Origin: Thermomicrobiaceae bacterium
Lineage (GTDB): Bacteria; Chloroflexota; Chloroflexia; Thermomicrobiales; Thermomicrobiaceae
Assembly: GCA_014874455.1 (NCBI GenBank)
Contig: JADBJL010000102.1
Location: 37,967 to 101,966 of the forward strand
Reading direction: 5' to 3'
DNA: 64,000 nucleotides
Shown: in pieces, positions 16,671 through 25,826 of the stretch
Numbering within the stretch: position 1 is the first letter of the stretch
Layout of the letters: each line of letters begins with the position of its first letter
Position numbers and translations under genes: made by a program
Notes under the pieces: generated by a model
What the model saw: only the letters and a program-made list of their open reading frames with translations
Databases searched by the model: none
What the model was told of the DNA's origin: nothing

Positions 16671-18387
16671 CTGCGAGCCGGCTATCCGGGTCGAGGGCCT
16701 CACCGTCAAGTATCCCGGCCGCAAGCGCCCGGCACTGGTGCGGGTCTCCTTCTCCGTTCAGCCTGGGGAACTCGTGCTCGTCCTCGGGCCGTCCGGCTGC
16801 GGCAAGAGCACGCTGGCGCTGTGCCTGAACGGCGTGATCCCGCACGCGATCGCGGCGACGATGGAGGGGCGCGTCCGCGTCGTCGGGCTCGATACCCGCC
16901 AGGTGCCCCTCAGCCGGCTGAGCGAGAAGGTCGGCGTGGTCTTCCAGGATCCGGAGGCGCAGTTCTGCCTGCTGACGGTCGAGGAGGAGGTCGCCTTCGG
17001 GCTGGAGAACCTCGGCGTCCCCCCGGACGAGATGCCTGGACGCATCGCGGCCGCGCTGGAGCTGATCGGGCTGGCCGAGTTGCGCGAGCGGCGGATCGAC
17101 CGGCTCTCCGGCGGCCAGAAGCAGCGGCTGGCCCTGGCCTGTGTACTCGCGATGGGCCCCGAGATCCTGGTACTCGATGAGCCGACCGCGCACCTCGACC
17201 CGCAGGCGGCTGCCGAACTCTTCGCCACGCTGGCCCGCCTGAAGGCGGCCGGCCGCCACACGATCGTCGTGATCGAGCACCGGCTCGACGACCTGATGCC
17301 GCTGGTCGACCGCGTCCTGCTGTTCGGCCCCGAGGGCAGGCTGCTGGCCGAGGGGGCGCCGCGCGAGCTGTTCGCCGCCTACCGGCAGGAACTCGACCGC
17401 TTCGGGATCTGGATCCCGCAGGTGACCGAGCTGGCCTTCCGGCTGGCGGAGGCCGGCGTTGAAATCGACCGTTTGCCGCTGACCGTTGAGGAGGCGGCCG
17501 AGACATTGGCGCCGCGCCTGGGGCGGGCGCGCCGGCACTGGCCGCACATGGTAGACCCGCCGGAGCGACAGCCAGCGGTCGAGGTTCGACGCCTCTCCTA
17601 CCGCTACCCGTCCGGCCCGCAGGCGCTCCGCGAGGTGTCCCTCCTGATCCCCGAGGGCAGCTTCTTCGCCCTGGTCGGCCCCAATGGCGCGGGTAAGAGC
17701 ACGCTGGCGCTCCACCTCGTCGGTGTGCTGGAGCCGCCGCCGGAGGCGGTCTGGCTGCTCGGCCGGCCGCTGCGGGCGTACGGGCGACAGGAACTGCCGC
17801 GTGTCGCGAGCTATGTCTTTCAGAACCCCGAGCACCAGTTCCTGACCAGCACCGTCCACGACGAAGTCGCCTTCGGCCTTCGGGCCCAGGGGATCGCCGA
17901 CCGGGAAGTCGAGACCCGCGTGCGCGCGGCACTCGAGGAGTTTGGCCTGGCGGCGCTGGCGCTCGCCCACCCGTTCACGCTGAGCCAGGGCGAGAAGCGC
18001 CGGCTCTCGGTGGCGACCGCGCTGGTGTTGCGTCCCCGCCTGCTCATCCTCGACGAGCCGACCTTCGGCCAGGACCGGCGAACCACCGCGCTGATCATGA
18101 CTCGCCTCCGCGAGCTGGTCCGTAGCGGGGGCACGGTGGTGGCGATCACGCATGACCTGCGGCTGGTGGCCGAGGAGGCCAGCGCGGCCAGCGTGCTGGT
18201 CGCCGGGCGGGTCGCGTTCGCCGGGCCGGTGGCCGAGTTGCTGGGCAGCGCGCCACTCCTGAGGCAGGCCGGGCTGGTTCCCCCGCCGCTGGTGCGGCTC
18301 GGCCGGCGACTGGCCGAGTGGGCAGACGGGCTGCCGCCGCTGAGCACGGTCGAGCACTATCTCGTCGCGCTGGGAGCGGAGCGATGA
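16630..18387 (+). CDS. ykoD: ECF transporter ATPase with two fused ABC domains (YkoD type)
   Basis: A 585-residue protein with two complete ABC ATPase domains. Domain 1 has Walker A GPSGCGKST, signature LSGGQKQR and LVLDEPTAHLD. Domain 2 has Walker A GPNGAGKST, signature LSQGEKRR and LILDEPTFGQD. Fusion of both ATPases in one chain is typical of YkoD. ATG 16630 is chosen because a GGGGGTG ribosome-binding motif precedes it and the first strand of domain 1 begins shortly after; it lies inside the end of ykoE. It powers uptake through ykoE and the T component at 18384. Confidence 0.9.
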   Translation: MLSPSLASAGPRSSCEPAIRVEGLTVKYPGRKRPALVRVSFSVQPGELVLVLGPSGCGKSTLALCLNGVIPHAIAATMEGRVRVVGLDTRQVPLSRLSEKVGVVFQDPEAQFCLLTVEEEVAFGLENLGVPPDEMPGRIAAALELIGLAELRERRIDRLSGGQKQRLALACVLAMGPEILVLDEPTAHLDPQAAAELFATLARLKAAGRHTIVVIEHRLDDLMPLVDRVLLFGPEGRLLAEGAPRELFAAYRQELDRFGIWIPQVTELAFRLAEAGVEIDRLPLTVEEAAETLAPRLGRARRHWPHMVDPPERQPAVEVRRLSYRYPSGPQALREVSLLIPEGSFFALVGPNGAGKSTLALHLVGVLEPPPEAVWLLGRPLRAYGRQELPRVASYVFQNPEHQFLTSTVHDEVAFGLRAQGIADREVETRVRAALEEFGLAALALAHPFTLSQGEKRRLSVATALVLRPRLLILDEPTFGQDRRTTALIMTRLRELVRSGGTVVAITHDLRLVAEEASAASVLVAGRVAFAGPVAELLGSAPLLRQAGLVPPPLVRLGRRLAEWADGLPPLSTVEHYLVALGAER

Positions 18388-19217
18388 GCCAGGGCGTCTA
18401 CGTGGAGACCGGCTCTTCTCTGCACCGGCTGAACCCGCTGACCAAGTTCGTCCTGGTCATTCCGACGACGCTCATCCTCACGCTGGTCGTGGATATCGCT
18501 GTGCCGGCCCTCTTCAGCCTGTTCTTCCTGCTCGCGCTCCTGACGCTCGGGCGCGTCCCGGCGTCGCGGCTGGGCCGGGCGCTGCTGCCCTTCCTGCCGG
18601 TCGGCATCGGTCTCCTCTGGACCACGGCCGCCTTCTACCAGACTCGGATGGCCGAGACGCCTACGGTCGCGCTCGAGCTGGGGCCGTTCCAGCTTACCTG
18701 GCCCGGCATCGTCTATGCCGTGAGCATCGTCCTGCGCGTGCTGGCCATCTACGCATCCTCGCTCCTCTTCCTGCTCACCACGCACCCGACCGATTTCGTC
18801 CTGGCGCTGGTGCAGCAGTGCCGGCTGCCGGTCCGGCTCGGTTACGGCGTGATGGCGGCCTACCGGTTCGTACCGCTGCTGAGCGCGGAGCTGGCGCAGA
18901 TCCGCGCGGCGCACCGGGTGCGCGGGGTGCCGGAGGGCGGCGGGCTGCTGGCGGCGCCCCGTCGGCTGCTCGGCTACGCGATCCCGCTCCTGGCGAGCGG
19001 CATCCGCCGTGCCCAGCAGGTCGCCGTGGCGATGGACGCGCGGGCGCTGGGCGCCCAGCCGCGGCGGACGTTCTACCGGCGCCTGCGCTTCTCCCGGAGC
19101 GACCTCGCGTTCCTGCTGGCGTACGCGAGCTTCACGGTCATTGTTCTGACCCTGCTCGTCTGGATGGGGTTACCGGCTCGGCTCGATGTCTTCAGCGGGC
19201 CGACGATGCGGCGGTGA
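18384..19217 (+). CDS. ykoC: ECF transporter transmembrane T component (YkoC type)
   Basis: A 277-residue membrane protein opening YVETGSSLHRLNPLTKF, the EcfT/CbiQ start. The cytoplasmic coupling motifs are present: AHRVRG (Ala-x-x-x-Arg-Gly type) and a later AMDARALG. About five to six membrane segments are predicted. The ATG overlaps the ATPase stop as ATGA, so the two are translationally coupled. It joins the two ATPase domains to the S component. Confidence 0.88.
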   Translation: MSQGVYVETGSSLHRLNPLTKFVLVIPTTLILTLVVDIAVPALFSLFFLLALLTLGRVPASRLGRALLPFLPVGIGLLWTTAAFYQTRMAETPTVALELGPFQLTWPGIVYAVSIVLRVLAIYASSLLFLLTTHPTDFVLALVQQCRLPVRLGYGVMAAYRFVPLLSAELAQIRAAHRVRGVPEGGGLLAAPRRLLGYAIPLLASGIRRAQQVAVAMDARALGAQPRRTFYRRLRFSRSDLAFLLAYASFTVIVLTLLVWMGLPARLDVFSGPTMRR

Positions 19218-19227
19218 GGAGGTGGCG

Positions 19228-19335
19228 ATGGGGCGGGTACTGCGCACCTGGACGATGGTTCTGCTGGTGATGATCGCGATCTGGCTCGTCCTCTTCCTCG
19301 GGGTGACGCTCGGCGGCTGGCGCTTGTTGCCGTAG
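19228..19335 (+). CDS. 35-residue single-span membrane peptide in the ECF operon
   Basis: ATG 19228 follows a strong GAGGAGG motif 10 nt after the ykoC stop. The frame encodes MGRVLRTWTMVLLVMIAIW continuing through LVLFLGVTLGGWRLLP and stops at TAG 19333-19335. A basic N-terminal flank followed by about 22 hydrophobic residues predicts one membrane helix. Small membrane subunits are known in some ECF systems (for example CbiN) and in Kdp (KdpF), so an accessory of the YkoEDC transporter is plausible. It is too short for routine gene callers and could be missed. Confidence 0.7.
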   Translation: MGRVLRTWTMVLLVMIAIWLVLFLGVTLGGWRLLP

Positions 19336-19406
19336 TGAAGCACGGGCGATGAGCAGGTCGAGACCGGAACGGAGTGAGGCACTGTGCAGCTAGAGGGAGG
19401 AACGCC

Positions 19407-20075
19407 GTGAGCAGGCAGTTTACGGGGGAGCTGTGGCAGTCGATCGAAGGGATCTACCAGGCGATCCTGGCGCATCCGTTCATCCGGGGGTTGACCGATG
19501 GCTCGCTGCCGGAGCCGGCCTTCCGGTACTACGTGGTGCAGGACGCCCTGTACCTGCAGGACTATGCCCGCTGCCTGGCGCTGGCCGGGGCGAAAGCGCC
19601 GCTGGACGCCTGGTGCGAGATGTTCGCCGAGCACGCCAAGACGGCGCTGGTCGTCGAGCGGTCACTGCACGAGGGGTTCTTCCAGGGCTGGGGCCTGAGC
19701 GCGGAGACGGTCTCCCGGACGCCGAAAGCGCCGACCAACCTGGCCTATACCTCGTACCTGTTGCGGGTGGCCCATGACCGGCCCTTCGAGGAGGTCGTGG
19801 GCGCGGTGCTGCCCTGCTACTGGATCTACTGGGAGGTGGGGAAGCACCTGGAGCGCGAGGGCTCGCCGCACCCGCTCTACCGGCGCTGGATCGACACCTA
19901 CGCCTCTGAGGAGTTCGGGACGGTAGTCCAGCAGGTGCTGGACGTCATGGATCAGGCAGCGGGAGACCTGCCGCAGAGCCGCCGAGCGCGAGTCCAGGAG
20001 CACTTCGTCACGACCAGCCGCTACGAGTGGATGTTCTGGGACGCCGCCTACCGGCAGGAGGCCTGGCCGGTCTGA
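19407..20075 (+). CDS. tenA: TenA-family thiaminase II with catalytic Cys (TenA_C type)
   Basis: A 222-residue TenA. The catalytic C137 in LPCYWIYWEVG and Y141 are present, as are the pocket Asp in VVQDALYLQDY and the late Glu in RYEWMFWDAAYRQEAW. TenA_C enzymes hydrolyse aminopyrimidine (amino-HMP) to HMP for thiamine salvage. The start is GTG 19407 after GAGGGAGG. It is the last gene of the riboswitch operon, so the two TenA types bracket the transporter. Both end with a similar W-P-V tail (AWPV here, TWPV in the first), suggesting paralogy. Confidence 0.92.
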   Translation: MSRQFTGELWQSIEGIYQAILAHPFIRGLTDGSLPEPAFRYYVVQDALYLQDYARCLALAGAKAPLDAWCEMFAEHAKTALVVERSLHEGFFQGWGLSAETVSRTPKAPTNLAYTSYLLRVAHDRPFEEVVGAVLPCYWIYWEVGKHLEREGSPHPLYRRWIDTYASEEFGTVVQQVLDVMDQAAGDLPQSRRARVQEHFVTTSRYEWMFWDAAYRQEAWPV

Positions 20076-20223
20076 GCAGCGTCGGCGGGCGGTACCGGCT
20101 TGCAGTGGTCACCCAGGTTTCGCATACCCGCATCCGGAGGATGGCCTTCTGCCTAGAGGCAAGTCATCCGGCAGCCTGGTATATAGCCGGAAGGTCAGGT
20201 TCCGAACCTGCCACGACCATTTT

Positions 20224-20251
20224 GTAGGGGCGACCGGCCGGTCGCCCCTAC
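20224..20251. repeat. 28-bp palindrome, copy 1 of 3
   Basis: A perfect palindrome with arms GTAGGGGCGACCGG and CCGGTCGCCCCTAC, flanked by TTTT on both sides. It lies between convergent genes. The same outer arms (GTAGGGGCGA and TCGCCCCTAC) recur at 42297 and 49117 with different centres. It may act as a terminator or be a small mobile palindromic element. Confidence 0.85.
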
Positions 20252-20322
20252 GTTTTGACTAGCACCGATATGAACGTCTGGAAACGGTCGCCGGCCGACA
20301 TCGCAGCGTGCGGCGCGGCCGA

Positions 20323-20685
20323 TCAGGGCTGAGTGGGCCGGAGCGGCCGACGGGCGACGGCGAGCCAGTACGGCAGGAAAGCCAGCACATTGAGGAAGGC
20401 CAGGGCCATCAGCCAGGCCAGCCGAGAGCTGTCCGAGAGCTGATCGGAGGGTCGGCTCGTGGCGTCGACCAGTGCCACCACGAGGGCAACCCAGGTGATC
20501 AGCAGCGAGGGCACACTAGGGAGCAGGAGCACCCAGAGCGGGAGGTCATACACGATGCCGCCGGCAAAAGCGCCGGCGACATAGAACACGAAGACGCTCG
20601 TCGCGACTGGAAGCACCCAGGTGAGACCAGCGATTGCCTGCGTTAGCGTGTCCTTCCGCTGTCGACCAGGTGGAGAAGCTACCAT
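20323..20685 (-). CDS. Small four-helix membrane protein, PLDc_N-like end
   Basis: About 120 residues with four hydrophobic segments (LTWVLPVATSVFVFYVAGAF, LWVLLLPSVPSLLITWVALVV, LAWLMALAFLNVLAFLPYWLAV). The last block, with a W...N...Y pattern followed by RRP, recalls the PLDc_N (phospholipase D nuclease N-terminal) membrane domain. ATG at 20685 is preferred over an upstream TTG at 20712. Function unknown. It follows rpsU by 46 nt on the same strand. Confidence 0.55.
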   Translation of the reverse strand: MVASPPGRQRKDTLTQAIAGLTWVLPVATSVFVFYVAGAFAGGIVYDLPLWVLLLPSVPSLLITWVALVVALVDATSRPSDQLSDSSRLAWLMALAFLNVLAFLPYWLAVARRPLRPTQP

Positions 20686-20731
20686 CAGCCCGTACCCGGT
20701 ACCTGCAGGCAAGGAGCCTGCGCGGCGCCGT

Positions 20732-20956
20732 TCAGAGCAGCCCCTGGCCCTTCTTCGCCAGCTTCGCCAGCTTGCGCCGTCGCCGGTGCTCCGCCTTGCG
20801 CATCTTGGCGCGGCGCTGCTCGCTCTTGCTCACGAAGTGCCGCTTCGCGCGATAGTCGCGCAGCACGCCGGACTTCTGGAGTTCCTTCGTAAAGCGCTTG
20901 AGCAGCGCCTCGAAGCTCTCGTTATCGCGCAGCTCGACACGTACAGACTTCGCCAC
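20732..20956 (-). CDS. rpsU: 30S ribosomal protein S21
   Basis: A 74-residue basic protein matching S21: VELRDNESFEALLKRFTKEL near the start, SGVLRDYRAKRHFVSKSEQRR in the middle, and a Lys/Arg-rich tail (KMRKAEHRRRRKLAKLAKK). It binds the 30S platform and helps mRNA engagement. A TATACT -10-like element lies on the minus strand at 21035-21040 inside TTCCA...TGGAA, so it probably has its own promoter. Confidence 0.97.
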   Translation of the reverse strand: MAKSVRVELRDNESFEALLKRFTKELQKSGVLRDYRAKRHFVSKSEQRRAKMRKAEHRRRRKLAKLAKKGQGLL

Positions 20957-21082
20957 TGATGATCACTCTCCCATGAGGTATGATTCGAACCGATCCCAGG
21001 TAGCCAGACACTGGCCCGCTGGTCACACCATTCCAGTATACCATGGAATCAGCCGATCCGCTGCTGTACGTTCAGCGTAGTC

Positions 21083-21115
21083 GCGGGCGGGCAAGGCCAG
21101 ACCCGGCCCGCCCGC
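21083..21115 (-). terminator. Putative hairpin terminator of citrate synthase
   Basis: A perfect 10-bp stem, GCGGGCGGGC at 21083-21092 with GCCCGCCCGC at 21106-21115, lies about 20 nt downstream of the citrate synthase stop. No clear T-run follows on the minus strand. Confidence 0.5.
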
Positions 21116-21136
21116 CCGCGAATCGGCGCAGCGCCG

Positions 21137-22291
21137 CTATCCTCGCTGGTCGAGCGGGACGAAGCGGCGTTCGCGCTCACCGACGTAACGCGCCTGCGGC
21201 CGGATCAACCGGTTGCCGGCCAGTTGCTCGAGCGTGTGCGCCACCCAGCCCGCTACCCGGCTGATGGCGAAGGCGCCCGGCATCAGGTCGGGCGCGAGGC
21301 CCAACCCATAGAGCAGCGGCGCCGAGTAGAACTCGACATTGGGATAGAGCTTCCGCTCCACGTAGTACGGGTGGTTCGCCGTCACTTCTTCGAGCCGCTC
21401 GGCGATCGCATGCCAGGTCGTCTCGCCGGACTCCTCGGCAACTGCCTTCGACCATCCCATAAGGTGCACTGCCCGCGGGTCGCGTGTGCGGTAGACCCGA
21501 TGACCGATCCCCATCAGCCGACGCTTGATGCGCAACGACTCCTCGACGTACTCGACCACCTTGTCCGGCGACCCGATGGCGAGCAGCATCTCCATCGCGC
21601 GCTGGTTCGCCCCGCCGTGCGCGTCACCCTTCAGTGCCGCCAGCGCCGTCGAGACCGCGGCGTAGAGATCGCCCAGCGCCGAGACGGTTACCCTGAGCGC
21701 GAAGGTCGAGGCATTGAAGCTGTGCTCGGCCAGCAGCACCAGGTAGCAGTTGAACGCGGCTTCCTGGGTCGCAGTCGGCCGCCGGCCATGGAGCATGGAC
21801 AGGAAGTTGCCGGCCTGGCCCAGCTCCGGATCGGGCTCGACCGGCTGCTCACTGCGGCGCAACCGGTCGTAGGCGGCCAGCATCGTCGGCATCATCGCGA
21901 CCAGGCGGAGCCCGCGCCGCAGGATCCCGTCCGGGCTCAGATCGCGGATCGCCGGGTCAGTCATCCCCAGCGCGGTCACTCCGGCCCGCAGCGCATCGAT
22001 CGGTTCGCCCGACCTGGGCAGCGCCTCGATGACGCGTCGCACCTCCTCCGGCATGACGCGATTGGCGGCCAGCTCGCGCTGCAGTGCGGCCAGCTCGTCC
22101 CGCGTCGGCAGGTTCCCATGCCAGAGCAGGTAGAGCACCTCCTCGTAGGTGGCATGACGCGCCAGATCGTCGATACTGTACCCGCGGTAGGAAAGACGGC
22201 CGTTGAGCCCGTCGACTTCGCTCAGCGCTGTCTCGTCGACCACTACCCCCTCGAGCCCTGGCGCAACAACGATAGAACTCAACTGGCTCAT
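21137..22291 (-). CDS. Citrate synthase (or 2-methylcitrate synthase) family enzyme
   Basis: A 384-residue enzyme condensing oxaloacetate with acetyl-CoA (or propionyl-CoA) in the TCA or methylcitrate cycle. It opens GLEGVVVDETALSEVDG-LNGRLSYRGYSIDDLA. The two catalytic His lie in GDAHGGANQRAMEML and GIGHRVYRTRDPRA. The third catalytic position, Asp in most family members (NVDFYS), is Glu320 here (NVEFYSAPLLYGLG); some short bacterial citrate synthases share this. ATG 22291 follows GAGAGGGG. A small HTH gene is transcribed divergently from 22447. Confidence 0.88.
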   Translation of the reverse strand: MSQLSSIVVAPGLEGVVVDETALSEVDGLNGRLSYRGYSIDDLARHATYEEVLYLLWHGNLPTRDELAALQRELAANRVMPEEVRRVIEALPRSGEPIDALRAGVTALGMTDPAIRDLSPDGILRRGLRLVAMMPTMLAAYDRLRRSEQPVEPDPELGQAGNFLSMLHGRRPTATQEAAFNCYLVLLAEHSFNASTFALRVTVSALGDLYAAVSTALAALKGDAHGGANQRAMEMLLAIGSPDKVVEYVEESLRIKRRLMGIGHRVYRTRDPRAVHLMGWSKAVAEESGETTWHAIAERLEEVTANHPYYVERKLYPNVEFYSAPLLYGLGLAPDLMPGAFAISRVAGWVAHTLEQLAGNRLIRPQARYVGERERRFVPLDQRG

Positions 22292-22339
22292 CGTCTTGCC
22301 CCTCTCACTGGTGCCTCTCGCGCACCCTCTCTCGCGCTC

Positions 22340-22368
22340 ATGCTAACACGACGATACGCGATTGTCAT
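22340..22368 (-). promoter_or_regulatory. Putative promoter of citrate synthase
   Basis: On the minus strand, ATGACA (complement 22363-22368), a 17-bp spacer and TAGCAT (complement 22340-22345). The shared divergent region also carries a plus-strand TATACT at 22423-22428 that may serve the HTH-urease genes, with no good -35. Confidence 0.5.
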
Positions 22369-22446
22369 TGATGGAGGTTGATTCAGCTCTGGACGCCTGT
22401 CCGGCACATCCGTATACTGTCGTTGCCAGGCCGGGAGCGCAGGGAG

Positions 22447-22695
22447 ATGATCGAGATCGACGGTGTCGAATATCTCACCGCCCGTGAGGCCGCACACCTG
22501 TTGGGCGTCAAGCTGGCGACTCTCTACGCCTACGCCAGCCGGGGGCGGATCCAGAGCTACCGGCGCGGAGTACGCCGCGAGCGCTTCTACCGGCGCTCGG
22601 AGATCGAGGCGCTGCTCCGCCTGCAGCCGGCCGAGCGCGAGCGCGCCAGCGACGAGCGGCTGCCACCGGCCGAGTCCTGGATCCCGTTCACCTAG
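22447..22695 (+). CDS. Small MerR/excisionase-type helix-turn-helix protein
   Basis: An 82-residue protein whose core, YLTAREAAHLLGVKLATLYAY followed by ASRGRIQSYRRG, is an HTH_17-type winged helix. The same LTAREAA-LLGV-ATLYAYVSRG pattern is known as an N-terminal extension of some citrate synthases; here it is a separate gene divergent from the citrate synthase gene. It could regulate citrate synthase, the downstream urease genes, or both. The tail (residues 60-82) is charged and probably flexible. The next ATG abuts its stop codon. Confidence 0.75.
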   Translation: MIEIDGVEYLTAREAAHLLGVKLATLYAYASRGRIQSYRRGVRRERFYRRSEIEALLRLQPAERERASDERLPPAESWIPFT

Positions 22696-23067
22696 ATGCC
22701 CGAGCGCAAGCTGTACATCTGGCTCGACAGCGACCCGCTGGTACACCCGCCGGATCGGGCAATCGAGGACGTGCCCGGTCGGGCCGACCTCGACCTGCTA
22801 GCCGAGGCGATCGCCGCTGGCCGGCTGGGGAAGCTCCTGCCGCCGAAGCTGGCCATCTCGCCTCACCGGCGCCCGGAGACGCCGGCTGGTTATCGCTCGG
22901 TCGATCTCAGCAAACTCCTGCGCGACTACCAGATACCGTACCGGATACGCGTCGAGCTGACCGGCCGGCCACCTCTTGGCAGCCCCGACGAGACCGCGGA
23001 TAATCAGCCGTCGAAGCGCCGGAGACGAGGGCGAGCAGCCGATGCACCTGACGCAGAAAGAGCTTGA
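22696..23067 (+). CDS. Unknown 123-residue protein between the HTH gene and ureA
   Basis: The ATG directly follows the HTH stop and the end overlaps ureA by 26 nt, so the three genes are tightly coupled. Residues 1-100 look folded (LYIWLDSDPLVHPPDRAIED, SVDLSKLLRDYQIPYRI-RVEL). The last 25 residues are a basic, disordered tail (KRRRRGRAAD) encoded where the frame runs into ureA. I do not recognise the family. Position suggests a role with the urease-like enzyme or its regulation. Confidence 0.6.
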   Translation: MPERKLYIWLDSDPLVHPPDRAIEDVPGRADLDLLAEAIAAGRLGKLLPPKLAISPHRRPETPAGYRSVDLSKLLRDYQIPYRIRVELTGRPPLGSPDETADNQPSKRRRRGRAADAPDAERA

Positions 23068-23344
23068 CCGGTTGACCATCTTCACCCTGGCCGAACTGGC
23101 CCGGCGACGACGCGCCCGCGGGCTCAAGCTCAACTACCCGGAGAGCGTGGCCATCATCTGCGACGAGGTCTTCGAGGAGGCACGCGCCGGCCGGCCGTAC
23201 GACGAGGTGGTGGCGCACGCCTGCTCGGTGCTCACCCGCGAGGACGTGCTGCCCGGCGTGCCGGAGATGATCCCCGTGCTCCAGATCGACGCCCTCTTCC
23301 CCGACGGCACCCGGCTGGTGACGCTGAGGAACCCGATCCGATGA
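23042..23344 (+). CDS. ureA: Urease gamma subunit
   Basis: A 100-residue protein matching UreA: MHLTQKELDRLTIFTLAELARR at the start, LNYPESVAIICDEVFEEARAG in the middle, DVLPGVPEMIPVLQIDALFPDGT and TLRNPI at the end. With UreB and UreC it forms the cytoplasmic urease trimer that splits urea to ammonia and carbamate. Its stop overlaps the ureB ATG as ATGA. Separate gamma and beta genes are the usual bacterial arrangement. Confidence 0.95.
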   Translation: MHLTQKELDRLTIFTLAELARRRRARGLKLNYPESVAIICDEVFEEARAGRPYDEVVAHACSVLTREDVLPGVPEMIPVLQIDALFPDGTRLVTLRNPIR

Positions 23345-23739
23345 GGCTGGACGACCTGCCGCCCGGCGCGATCCTGCCAGCTCCCAGCCCGGTCGAAATC
23401 AACGCCGGGCTGCCGGTGACCTGGGTGCGGATCACCAACGAGGGCGACGTCCCCGTCCACCTGACGGCGCATTTCCACGTCTTCGAAGCCAATCCCTGGC
23501 TCCGCTTCGACCGGCGCAAGGCCTTCGGCATGCGCCCCGACGTGCCGTCGGGCGGGGCGATCCGGATCGAGCCGGGGCAGACGGTCGACGTGCCCCTCGT
23601 GCCGATCGGCGGGCAGCGGGTCGTGCGGGGCTTCCACGGGCTGGTCGATGGCCCGCTCGATCGGGTCGATGTCGATGCCCTGCTGGAGCGCATGGTCGCC
23701 CAGGGGTTCCGGCACGAGCCCGAGGAGCCAGCGGGGTAG
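23341..23739 (+). CDS. ureB: Urease beta subunit
   Basis: A 132-residue protein. The core is a UreB beta-barrel: PGAILPAPSPVEINAG, VRITNEGDVPVHLTAHFHVFEANPWLRFDR (in pieces), AFGMRPDVPSGGAIRIEPGQ, and VVRGFHGLVDG. The family normally reads GSHYHF/FE at the TAHFHVFE position, so the core is conserved with substitutions. About 25 extra residues extend the C-terminus. It is coupled to ureA by ATGA and followed by ureC after 55 nt. Confidence 0.92.
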   Translation: MRLDDLPPGAILPAPSPVEINAGLPVTWVRITNEGDVPVHLTAHFHVFEANPWLRFDRRKAFGMRPDVPSGGAIRIEPGQTVDVPLVPIGGQRVVRGFHGLVDGPLDRVDVDALLERMVAQGFRHEPEEPAG

Positions 23740-23794
23740 GCGCGGGCCAAGCGCCGCCGGGCGATGGCGAGCCCGGGCTCGCAGGAGGACGACG

Positions 23795-25495
<1,701 letters not shown>

Positions 25496-25561
25496 GTCGG
25501 GTTCCAGACAGATGCGTGCATCCAAGGTCGAGCGCCTGAAGGCGCACGACAGCCGATGCGG

Positions 25562-25798
25562 CTACGGCGCCATGCCCTCGTCCACCCAGCGCCGGAAGAG
25601 CTCGACCTGCTCCGGCGGCCAGGGGCCATCACAGGGCATGGCGCCCTCTTCGAGTTCCTCCAAGATCTTCTTGGCATGGGCCGACACATCCTCGTAGCTG
25701 TAGAGGTCGAACAGGAAGCGCATGCTTTGCTGGTCTTTGTCGCGGAAGAGCGGCCGGATATCGCGGGCGAAGCTGAGGAAGCGGGGTGCGGCGGTCAC
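25562..25798 (-). CDS. Small 78-residue protein with PSCyt1-like core and no heme motif
   Basis: Starts at GTG 25798 after AAGGAGGGG. The sequence ARDIRPLFRDKDQQSMRF, YEDVSAHAKKILEELEEGAMPCDGPWP and VELFRRWVDEGM resembles the cytochrome-c-like PSCyt-type domain around its MPC...WP...WI-EG part, but CxxCH is missing, so heme binding is not expected. It is the last gene of the ureohydrolase-DUF1989 set, 28 nt after the DUF1989 stop. Function unknown. Confidence 0.7.
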   Translation of the reverse strand: MTAAPRFLSFARDIRPLFRDKDQQSMRFLFDLYSYEDVSAHAKKILEELEEGAMPCDGPWPPEQVELFRRWVDEGMAP

Positions 25799-25826
25799 TA
25801 GGCCCCTCCTTTCGGAGCGATCGAGC

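Noticed and set aside
20131..20220. A tRNA-like or SRP-RNA-like hairpin stretch (GGTCAGGTTCCGAACCTGCC)
   Set aside because: The T-arm-like hairpin has no matching acceptor, D-arm or anticodon arm, and the SRP GGAAGCAGCC core is missing.
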